A stretch of DNA of 64,000 bases from Mesoterricola silvestris (GTDB lineage: Bacteria > Acidobacteriota > Holophagae > Holophagales > Holophagaceae). Within the stretch, counting starts at the first letter, position 1. Every line of letters begins with the position of its first letter. Shown piece by piece: positions 24,966-32,654 of the stretch. The notes under the pieces are model-generated. The model did no database searches. It was given only the letters and a program-made list of their open reading frames with translations, and had not been told where the DNA came from. The stretch is from positions 1,736,001 through 1,800,000 of the forward strand of contig NZ_AP027080.1 of NCBI RefSeq assembly GCF_030295405.1. The letters run 5' to 3'. Position numbers and translations under genes: made by a program.

Positions 24966-26171
24966 ATGTTAGCGATCCACACCAGCGACTGGCACCTGGG
25001 GGCGGCCCTGGGGGAGGCTTCCCGGCTGGAGGAGCAGCAGCGCTTCCTCCAGTGGCTGGGGACCACCATCCGGGAGCGGGGGGTGGACACGCTGCTGGTG
25101 GCGGGGGACATCTTCGACCAGGCCAATCCCTCGGCGGAGGCGCAGCGCACGTACTACACCTTCCTGCGGGACCTGGGGGAGACGGGGTTGAGGCAGGTGA
25201 TCCTCACGGGGGGGAACCACGATTCGCCCTCCCGCCTGGACGCGCCGTCGGAGCTGCTGGGGAACCTGGGCATCCATGTGGTGGGGGGGCTGGACGCGGA
25301 TCCGGAGAGCTGGGGCCGGTGCCTGTGCCCGCTGCGGGACGCGGGGGGGGCGGTGGAGGCGGTGGTGGCGGCGGCGCCCTTCGTGCACGAATGGCGGCTG
25401 GGCTTCCGCACCCTGGACGGGACGCCGGAGGAACGGGGCGTCCTGCTGGCGGCGTGCTTCCGGGCCTTCTACGGGCGCCTGGCGGACCTGGCGGAAGGGG
25501 CCTTCCCGGGGGTTCCCCTCCTGGCCATGGGGCACCTGGCCTGCGTGGGCTCGACCCCCCGGGACGCGCCCCTGGAAACCCACCTGGTGGGCACCCTGGG
25601 GGCCCTGCCCGCGGATATCTTCGACGAGCGGTTCGCCTACGTGGCCCTGGGGCACATCCACCGGAACTACGCCGTGGCCGGCGGCAGGGCCCACTACTGC
25701 GGCACGCCCCTGGCGCTGAACGCCCGGGAAGGGGCGACGGCGCGGCAGGTGAACCTGGTCCGCCTGGAGGGGGGCGCCCTGGCCCTGGAGCGCCTGCCGG
25801 TGCCCGCCTTCCGGCAGGTGCTGGAGTTCGCGGGCACCCCGGACCAGGTGCGGGCCTACCTGGAGGACCTGGCCTGGACGGAGCCCCTGCCGGCCATGCT
25901 CTCCCTGGAGGTGTGCGTGGAGCGCCACCAGCCCGGCCTGGAGGACGAGGTGCGCGCCCTGGTGGCGGCCCGGGAGCCCCGGCCCCTCCTGGTGGGCCTG
26001 CAGCAGACCCTGGTGCGGCGAGGGGACCCGGAGGGCGGGGACGGCCCGGCCCCCTCCCTGGAATCCCTGGAACCCCGGGACGTCTTCCGGCTCCTGTGCA
26101 AGGCCAAGGGCGAGAACGCCGATGAGCTCATGGCGGCCTTCGAGACCCTCCTGGGGGAGGAGAACCTGTGA
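24966..26171 (+). CDS. sbcD: SbcCD nuclease, SbcD subunit
   Basis: A 401-aa Mre11-type nuclease. The metal-binding motifs appear in order: SDWHLG (7-12), GDIFDQ, GGNHDS and ALGHIHRN. With SbcC it opens hairpins and protein-blocked DNA ends in an ATP-dependent way. The ATG at 24966 gives the usual MLAIHTSDWHLG start; the upstream extension crosses the tRNA-Lys terminator region. The stop codon overlaps the GTG of sbcC, so the two are coupled. The enzyme is relevant to the long hairpin repeats in this genome, because long palindromes are its known substrate. Confidence 0.95.
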   Translation: MLAIHTSDWHLGAALGEASRLEEQQRFLQWLGTTIRERGVDTLLVAGDIFDQANPSAEAQRTYYTFLRDLGETGLRQVILTGGNHDSPSRLDAPSELLGNLGIHVVGGLDADPESWGRCLCPLRDAGGAVEAVVAAAPFVHEWRLGFRTLDGTPEERGVLLAACFRAFYGRLADLAEGAFPGVPLLAMGHLACVGSTPRDAPLETHLVGTLGALPADIFDERFAYVALGHIHRNYAVAGGRAHYCGTPLALNAREGATARQVNLVRLEGGALALERLPVPAFRQVLEFAGTPDQVRAYLEDLAWTEPLPAMLSLEVCVERHQPGLEDEVRALVAAREPRPLLVGLQQTLVRRGDPEGGDGPAPSLESLEPRDVFRLLCKAKGENADELMAAFETLLGEENL

Positions 26172-29100
26172 GACTGCTCAAGCTCTCCTTCAAGAACCTC
26201 AATTCCCTCTACGGCGAAGGCGTCATCGATTTCGAGGGCGGGATGCGGGGCCTCTCCCTCTTCCTGATCTCCGGCCCCACCGGTTCGGGCAAGACCACCC
26301 TCCTGGACGCGGTGTCCCTGGCCCTCTTCGGCCAGACGCCCCGGTTGCCCCGGAGCTTCGGCAGGCCGGAGAAGGACCCGGCGCTGATGATCTCCCACGG
26401 CACCGGCGAGGCCTGGGCCACCCTGGAATTCAGCCGCAGGGCCCCCGAGGGGGACGTGCGGTACCGCGCCACCTGGCACTGCTGGAGAGCCGGCGGGAGG
26501 CCCGACGGAAATCCCCAGCCGCCGGAGCGCACCCTGGAGATCCTCACCGGGGAGCCCCAGGCCTGGGAGACCCTGGTGTGCGGAACCCGGCAGAAGGACT
26601 GGGAGGCACCCTTCCAGAAGGCCCTGGACCAGTTCAGCGTGGCGGATTTCAACCGCTGCATGCTCCTGGCCCAGGGGGAATTCGCGGCCTTCCTGAACGC
26701 GACCCCCGACGAGAAGGCGACGATCCTGGAGCGGCTCACCCGCACGGACCGGTACCAGGTGCTGGGCCAGCGGGCCGAGGCCCGCAAGAAGGACGCCGAG
26801 GCCAGGCTCGCCCTGGCCGACCTCGCCCTCCAGGGCATCGAGCTCCTGCCCGGGGAGGAGCTGGAGGCCCTGGAAGCGGAACGGGGCCGGGTGGAGGAAG
26901 CCCTGGGGGCGGAAAAGCTCCGCCTGGAGACCCTCAGAGCCTGGCTGGACTGGCTCGCCCAGGCGGAGCGCCTGGAGGACCTCTGGGCGGCCTCCGGGGA
27001 CCGGCTGAAGCGGGCGGAGGCCGCCCTGGCGGAGGCGGGCCCGCGGCTGGAACGGCTCCAGCGGTTCGAGGAGGCCCAGGGCTCCCTGGCCCTGCTGGAC
27101 CAGATCCGGCAGGGCGCCGCCGGCATCCGGGTGGAGACGGAGGCCGCCGCCGCCCTGGAAACGGGCCTGCGGGACCTGGACGGGAGGCTGGAGGCGGAAA
27201 CCGCGGCCCTGGCTCCGGTGCGGGAGGCCGCGGAGGCGGCGACCCGGAACCGCCTGGACCACCAGGATGGGATCCGGGAGGCCCTCCAGGTGCACCAGGC
27301 CCGGGACCAGAAGCGGGCGGAGTTGGACCATTTGGAAGGGGCCCTGGCCGCGGAGGAGGAGGCCCAGCGCGGGCGGGAGCAGGAACGGGAGCGCCTGGAA
27401 CGGCTCGCGGCCACCCGCCGCGACGAGGCCGCCGGGGCCGCCCGGGCCCTGGAGGACCTGGCCCCCCACGCGCCCCTGGGGGAGGCCCTCGGGGGGCTCC
27501 GGCAAAGGGTGGAACGCCTGCTGGAGGACGAGGGCCGGGCGGCGTCCGCGGAGCGGGAGGTGGCGGATCTGGAGGCGGCCGCCGGCCGCACCGGCGAGGA
27601 ATGGGCCGAGGCCGAACACCGGCTCCGGGAAGCGGAAGACGCCCTGCGGGAGGCCCAGGGGGGCGAAACCGCCCGCCAGGAAGCTTTCCAGGCCGCCCTC
27701 CAGGGCTTCCCGGGGGTTCCGGAGGCCCGTTCCAGCTGGCAGGGGGAAAAGGACCGGCTCGCCCGGAGGATCGTGGCGCTGGGGCGGCTGGCGGAAACCC
27801 TCGCCACCCTGGGGCCCCTGGAGGCGGAAACCGCCGGGGCCGGGGCGGCCCTGCGGGAACTCGAGGCCCAGGCCCGGGAGAAGGCCCTGGCGGAACGGGA
27901 GGCCCGGGGGATCGAGGCCGACTGGGCCGAAAAGGCGGCCCGCATCCAGGGCCGGCTGGAGCAGGCGAAATGGGCCGCGGATATCGCCCAGGAGCGGGGA
28001 CGGCTCCAGGAGGGCCTCCCCTGTCCCCTGTGCGGAGGCCTGGACCACCCCATCCTGGCGGAGGCCCACCTGGCCGCGAAGGACCTGGAACGGCGCCAGC
28101 GCTGCCAGGACCTGGAGCGGGAGCTGGACCAGGCCCGGGGCGGCATGGCCGCCGCCCACGCCACTTGGGAGGCCCTGGACCGCCAGAGCCACGCCCTCCA
28201 GGCCACCCTGGCCCTCCGGAAGGAGGCGGCGGCCGGCCAAGGGCGCCGCCTGGAGGAGCTGCGCTCGGGCCTGGAAGCCCAGGCGGGGGCCCTGGGCTTC
28301 CAGGGCCTTCCCGGGGCGGAGGAAATCCAGGGGGCCCGCCTGGAGGCGGAGCGGCGCGCCGGGGTCCTGGACGCCTTCCTGGACGATGCGGACAAGGCCG
28401 ACCGCCTTCTGGGCGAGGCCCGGCAGCGGGTCCACGGGGCCCACCAGGGCCTGCTGGCCCGCAAGGGGGACCTGGATGTGCTCGCCGAACGGCGGCGGGC
28501 CGGGACCGCGCAGCTGGAGAAGGGCAGGGCCCTCCTGGGGGCGGCCCGCGCCCGGAACGGCCTCCTGCGCACCGGGTTGGCGGAGGCCCTTGGCGGCCTC
28601 CAGCTGCCCCTGGAGGGGAAGGAGCCGCTGCTGGCGGCCCTGGAGGCCGGGGAGGACCTGGCGGGGCGGTACCGGGCGGCAGTCCAAAGGGACGAAACGG
28701 CCCGGGCCGCCCTGCTGCGGGCGGAAACCGAACTCATCGAGCCCCGGGCCCTGGGGGACAAGGCGGCCCGGGAACTGGCGCTGGCCCGGGAGAAGGCCGC
28801 GGTCCTGGCCGGGGAGTGGAAGGCCCTGGACGCCCGGGCCGCGGCCCTTCTGGGCGGCCAGGACCCCGGGGCCTTCGCCCGGGCCCTTGAGCAGGCGGAC
28901 CAGGAGGCCCAGGCGGCGCACCGGCGCCTGGCCCAGGCCGTGGACCGGCTCCAGCGGGAGCGGGCCGCCCTGGAAGGCCAGCACCAGGAAAAGGCCGCCA
29001 ACCTGCGGAAGCTCGCCGACGACCTGGCCCTCCAGGAGCGGAGCCTGGACGCGCATATGCGGGAGCTGGGCCTCCCCGGCCGGGAGGCCCTGGAGGAACG

Positions 29101-29941
29101 GCGCATCGCCGCCGGGGACCTGCAGGCCCGCCTCCAGGAGCGGTCCCGCCTCCAGGGGGAGCTGCAGTCCGCCCGGGACATCGCCCTGGAACACGGGCGC
29201 ACCCGGGCCCTGCACGGGGAATCCCGGCCCGGGGACCTGCCCGGGGATGCGGCGCCGGGGGATCTCCTGGGGGAAAAGGAGGCGTCCGAACAGGCCACCG
29301 GCGAGCTGCAGGCGCGCCAGGCGGGCATCGCCCGGCGCCTGGAGGCGAACGCGGCCAACGTCCAGCGCATGGGCGAGGCCCAGGGGAGACGGGAGGAGGC
29401 CCGCAGGGCCTTCGAGCTCTGGAACCGCCTGCACCTGCTCATCGGCGTCAACAACGGGAGCGTCTTCAAGCGCTTCGCCCAGCTGCTGAACCTCCAGGAC
29501 CTCCTGGCCAAGGCCAACGCCAAGCTGGAACGGCTCCGCCCCCGGTACGCCCTGGTGCCGGCCCGGGACCCGGATGGGCAGGAGGCCCTGGCCTTCGCGG
29601 TGCGGGACGGGAACCACGCCAACCAGGAGCGCCCCGTCACCACCCTCAGCGGCGGGGAGACCTTCCTGGTGTCCCTGGCCCTGGCCCTGGCCCTGGCGGA
29701 CTACCGCACCGTGCGCATGCCCGTGGAGACCCTGCTCCTGGACGAGGGGTTCGGCACCCTGGACCACCGGACCCTGGAGGAGGTCCTGGGCATCCTGAAG
29801 GGCCTGGGCGGAACCCTGGGCCGGCGCACCCAGGTGGGCATCATCAGCCACGTGGAGACGCTCCGGGAGGCCATCCCGGCGCGGATCCTGGTGGAGCCCT
29901 CGGCCCCGGGCCGCAGCTCCGTGCGGGTGGAGTTGGGCTGA
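26168..29941 (+). CDS. sbcC: SbcCD nuclease, SbcC ATPase subunit
   Basis: A 1257-aa Rad50-type protein. The Walker A motif GPTGSGKTT is near residues 37-45. Very long Ala/Glu/Arg-rich coiled coils are interrupted by the zinc hook CPLC at about 619-622. The C-terminal half has signature LSGGETFLVSLALALAL and Walker B LLLDEGFGTLD. The hook mid-way and the size (E. coli 1048 aa) indicate a longer coil than usual. It starts with GTG overlapping the sbcD stop (GTGA). Confidence 0.95.
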   Translation: MRLLKLSFKNLNSLYGEGVIDFEGGMRGLSLFLISGPTGSGKTTLLDAVSLALFGQTPRLPRSFGRPEKDPALMISHGTGEAWATLEFSRRAPEGDVRYRATWHCWRAGGRPDGNPQPPERTLEILTGEPQAWETLVCGTRQKDWEAPFQKALDQFSVADFNRCMLLAQGEFAAFLNATPDEKATILERLTRTDRYQVLGQRAEARKKDAEARLALADLALQGIELLPGEELEALEAERGRVEEALGAEKLRLETLRAWLDWLAQAERLEDLWAASGDRLKRAEAALAEAGPRLERLQRFEEAQGSLALLDQIRQGAAGIRVETEAAAALETGLRDLDGRLEAETAALAPVREAAEAATRNRLDHQDGIREALQVHQARDQKRAELDHLEGALAAEEEAQRGREQERERLERLAATRRDEAAGAARALEDLAPHAPLGEALGGLRQRVERLLEDEGRAASAEREVADLEAAAGRTGEEWAEAEHRLREAEDALREAQGGETARQEAFQAALQGFPGVPEARSSWQGEKDRLARRIVALGRLAETLATLGPLEAETAGAGAALRELEAQAREKALAEREARGIEADWAEKAARIQGRLEQAKWAADIAQERGRLQEGLPCPLCGGLDHPILAEAHLAAKDLERRQRCQDLERELDQARGGMAAAHATWEALDRQSHALQATLALRKEAAAGQGRRLEELRSGLEAQAGALGFQGLPGAEEIQGARLEAERRAGVLDAFLDDADKADRLLGEARQRVHGAHQGLLARKGDLDVLAERRRAGTAQLEKGRALLGAARARNGLLRTGLAEALGGLQLPLEGKEPLLAALEAGEDLAGRYRAAVQRDETARAALLRAETELIEPRALGDKAARELALAREKAAVLAGEWKALDARAAALLGGQDPGAFARALEQADQEAQAAHRRLAQAVDRLQRERAALEGQHQEKAANLRKLADDLALQERSLDAHMRELGLPGREALEERRIAAGDLQARLQERSRLQGELQSARDIALEHGRTRALHGESRPGDLPGDAAPGDLLGEKEASEQATGELQARQAGIARRLEANAANVQRMGEAQGRREEARRAFELWNRLHLLIGVNNGSVFKRFAQLLNLQDLLAKANAKLERLRPRYALVPARDPDGQEALAFAVRDGNHANQERPVTTLSGGETFLVSLALALALADYRTVRMPVETLLLDEGFGTLDHRTLEEVLGILKGLGGTLGRRTQVGIISHVETLREAIPARILVEPSAPGRSSVRVELG

Positions 29942-30059
29942 AGGCCGCCATTGACATTATTCAAATCAGGGATTATCCATGGTTGCCCCACCCTGAAAGA
30001 ATGCCTGTACGGCCGATGTTCGACCGGGATCCCGACCTCGCGCAGGAGGTGTTCTCGCC

Positions 30060-30959
30060 ATGGACCGGAAACCTGAATCCATTACCCATCTGCATCTCCT
30101 GGCCATCATCCTCACGGAGCTGGGGCGGTTCGAAGGGGCGCCCGTGATCCGCATCCTGGATCTGGGGTGCGGGAACGGCCACCTCATGGCCTACCTGCAG
30201 GACCTGCTCCCCGCGCGGTTCCCGGGGCGGACCTTCGAGGTGTGGGGCCACGACGTGGAGGAGTACGAAGGCCATGCCCGCGACATGCTGGACACCACCC
30301 TGGCCTACCTGCGCGGCGAGCACCCGGGGGTGCCCTGGGAGCGCTTCGCGCGCATCATTTCCGCGGCGGACCGGTGGCCCTACCCGGACGATTTCTTTCA
30401 CGTGATCCTCACCAACCAGGTGATGGAGCACGTGGAGGACCCGGACCTGGTGTTCCGAGAGATCAGCCGGGTGCTTTGCGAAGGCGGCTTCTCGGCCCAC
30501 CTGTTCCCCTTCTCCTGCGCCATCCAGGAGGGCCACCTGCGCCTGCCGTGGGTGCACCGGATCCGCAACCACGAATACCGGGCGGCCTATATCCGGTTCA
30601 TGAGCCGCCTGGGCTTCGGCCTGTACCGCCAGCGCCGGTCCCGGTACACCCTCGATGCGTTCACGGAGACCTATTCGGATTTCATCCGGCTCTGCACCCA
30701 CTACATGCCGAAGAAGATGGCGTTCAGCCTTGCCGACCGGCATCACCTGCGCATCTCCTTCCCGTACACCCAGGACTACTACACCCAGAAACTGCGCTCC
30801 CTGTTGGGCCTGGCCCCCCGGTACCGCTACCGCCTGGAACGCAGGGTCTTCCGGGACTGGCTGGCCTTCGGGACGCTCAAATTCGTGAATTGCATAACCA
30901 TGTTCCTGGAAAAGCGGGACGCCTACTCCCTGCCGGATCCGGGCAAGGCGGGCGGATAG
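30060..30959 (+). CDS. Class I SAM-dependent methyltransferase
   Basis: A 299-aa protein with SAM-binding motif I ILDLGCGNGH (about 32-41) and a post-motif DVEEYE. A motif resembling ILTNQVMEHVEDPDLVFREI is typical of UbiE/Methyltransf_11 enzymes. The C-terminal third is basic and aromatic and may define the substrate, which is unknown. GGAGG lies 11 bases before the ATG. It converges with the first of the two paralogous exported proteins, whose stop codon is adjacent (30960). Whether it belongs functionally to that locus is unclear. Confidence 0.82.
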   Translation: MDRKPESITHLHLLAIILTELGRFEGAPVIRILDLGCGNGHLMAYLQDLLPARFPGRTFEVWGHDVEEYEGHARDMLDTTLAYLRGEHPGVPWERFARIISAADRWPYPDDFFHVILTNQVMEHVEDPDLVFREISRVLCEGGFSAHLFPFSCAIQEGHLRLPWVHRIRNHEYRAAYIRFMSRLGFGLYRQRRSRYTLDAFTETYSDFIRLCTHYMPKKMAFSLADRHHLRISFPYTQDYYTQKLRSLLGLAPRYRYRLERRVFRDWLAFGTLKFVNCITMFLEKRDAYSLPDPGKAGG

Positions 30960-32495
30960 TCAGCGTTTCTCCTCGCCTCCGGCCAGCAGGGCCGGGTCCC
31001 AGGGGGAGTCGCCCAGGGTCACCGCGTCCGGGCCCAGGGAAAGGACCCGCTGGTACCGTTCCTTGACCTCCGGCCGCGTCTCGTCGCGGAAGCCCGGGAG
31101 GACCCCCGTGGAGGCGTCGAACAGCACGAAGCCCAGGGGCGGGTTGCGGCGGTCGCGGTCCATGAACCGGACCTTGACCCAATGCGCCCCGCCGGAGAGG
31201 GGGAGGTAGCGCCGGGCGCCCGGGGGCATGTCGTAGCAGTCGCCGGGCAGCACCACCTCCAACAGCTCCTCCACGGGAAGGTAGCGGCCGGCCTCCTCCC
31301 GGAAGACCCCGGGCGTCGTCCACCGGTCCGGGCCTTCCACCGAAAGGATCCAGGGGCCGTCGGACGCATTGTGGAGGGTCAGGACCCGGCCCGGGAAGGG
31401 GGGGGCGCCCGGAAGGTCCACCCGCCGCCGGGGGCCGGGGGGCTCCTCCGGGACGGCGGCCGGCTTGCGCTTCCGGGGCTGGGGGGAGGGCTGGGCCGCC
31501 CCGGCCTCCCGGCGGGTGTCCCGGGGCGAGGGGGGGTCGCCCGCCTCCGGCAGGGGCGGCGGAGCCGCCCAGGTGCCGGCCTTGATGCGGAGGATCGTCC
31601 CGTGGACGCCGGCCACCTCCATGGCCTCCGCCTCGCCGCTGTAATGGATGGGCCCCTCGAAACGGAAGCGCCAGAGGCTTTCCCGCGTGTTGTTCCGGCA
31701 ATCCGTGAGGGTGAGGGTGCGGACGGAGCCCCGCTCCACCGGCAGGTAGCACCTGCGGCCCGGGGGGAGGCGCAGGGTCAGGGGGTCCGGGGTGGCCGGG
31801 GTGAGTCCCACATAAACCCCGGCGCGCATCCGGGAGGCCCGCCAGAAGCCCAGGTTCCTGCCTTCGGGGCCTTCCAGGGGGCTGGTGAGCAGCCAGGGCA
31901 GGCTTGAGGCGTTGTGGATGGCGAAAACCCGTGCGCCTCTCAGGCGGGAGGTGGCAGGCCGGGCGGCGGCCGCGGGGCCCTCCGGGGCCGCCGCCGCCGG
32001 CTCGGCCCAGTCGCTCCGCTTGATGGTGACGGCCCTGCCGTTGCAGACCACGGGCATGGCGAAGCCCGGGGGGGGCGCCTTGTCCAGGCTGAGGCTCAGG
32101 GTCAGCACGCCCTGCTCGCAGGTGAACACCATCTTCGCCCCATAGGGGTTCAGGCGGTCCCTGCCGGTTAGGGGCACCGACGTGCGGCCCGAGCGCTCCT
32201 GGCTGCAGGAGAACCTGCAGGTGGTCCCGGCGTACAGCGGGAACCGGCCGGCGGTGAGGGGCCGGAAGCCCCGGCCGTCGCCCCGGTCCACCTGGAGGTC
32301 GAGGTCGGGCGTCTGGTGGTTGACCCGGAGAAACCAGGCGACCTTCCCTTCATGGACGATGCGCACCGGGACGCGGACCGGCGTCTGGGCCCCCGCGGGG
32401 GACAAGGCCATGCAGAGGCCGGCCATCCAGCCCAGGACGCACCCCCCGCGGGCCCACCCGCCGGATCCACCCCCCCTGTTTCCCGGCCTGGCCAT
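30960..32495 (-). CDS. Exported three-module protein A, unknown function
   Basis: A 511-aa protein with signal peptide (hydrophobic stretch GCVLGWMAGLCMALSPAGA) and paralogous to the protein at 35093-36979 along its whole length. It shows three similar beta-rich modules: TPVRVPVRIV... (about 30-125), RVFAIHNASSLPWLL... (about 180-300) and RVLTLHNASDGPWIL... (about 365-480). Each has a PGxxxYLP-like turn, a DR-N-P or DCRNN box and an aromatic end. Ala/Pro linkers join them, and a basic PRKRKP...GPRRR segment precedes module 3. No known domain is recognised. The start at 32495 is chosen because the promoter at 32518-32545 excludes the longer frame to 32543; the Met at 32510 is an alternative. 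Confidence 0.7.
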   Translation of the reverse strand: MARPGNRGGGSGGWARGGCVLGWMAGLCMALSPAGAQTPVRVPVRIVHEGKVAWFLRVNHQTPDLDLQVDRGDGRGFRPLTAGRFPLYAGTTCRFSCSQERSGRTSVPLTGRDRLNPYGAKMVFTCEQGVLTLSLSLDKAPPPGFAMPVVCNGRAVTIKRSDWAEPAAAAPEGPAAAARPATSRLRGARVFAIHNASSLPWLLTSPLEGPEGRNLGFWRASRMRAGVYVGLTPATPDPLTLRLPPGRRCYLPVERGSVRTLTLTDCRNNTRESLWRFRFEGPIHYSGEAEAMEVAGVHGTILRIKAGTWAAPPPLPEAGDPPSPRDTRREAGAAQPSPQPRKRKPAAVPEEPPGPRRRVDLPGAPPFPGRVLTLHNASDGPWILSVEGPDRWTTPGVFREEAGRYLPVEELLEVVLPGDCYDMPPGARRYLPLSGGAHWVKVRFMDRDRRNPPLGFVLFDASTGVLPGFRDETRPEVKERYQRVLSLGPDAVTLGDSPWDPALLAGGEEKR

Positions 32496-32517
32496 GAAAC
32501 GACACCCCATGGGGGTT

Positions 32518-32545
32518 AGTATAAACATATAATATGTAGCCACAA
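32518..32545 (-). promoter_or_regulatory. Putative sigma70 promoter of protein A
   Basis: On the minus strand TTGTGG (32545-32540), a 16-base spacer and TATACT (32523-32518). Transcription would begin near 32511, leaving a leader of about 16 bases before the ATG at 32495. Confidence 0.5.
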
Positions 32546-32599
32546 GCGCCCGGCAGCATCATCAAGCATCCAAATGTTTACGTTAAGGCGAGCGAATGC

Positions 32600-32628
32600 T
32601 TGCCCGTCAAAACATTATTCATTAATAT
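32600..32628 (+). promoter_or_regulatory. Putative sigma70 promoter of the ankyrin-type protein
   Basis: TTGCCC (32600-32605), a 17-base spacer and TAATAT (32623-32628), in a strongly AT-rich stretch. A GGAGGG ribosome-binding site follows at 32641-32646. It forms a divergent promoter pair with the previous one, with about 55 bases between the -35 boxes. Confidence 0.5.
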
Positions 32629-32654
32629 TATTTAGGTCCCGGAGGGCAGGTCGC

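Noticed and set aside
25856-29851. Long minus-strand open frames opposite sbcC
   Set aside because: They have Gly/Pro/Gln-rich shadow composition and no ribosome-binding site, while SbcC motifs are clear on the plus strand.
32541-32543. Start of protein A at 32543
   Set aside because: This start codon lies within the predicted promoter, and the added residues come from AT-rich intergenic DNA.
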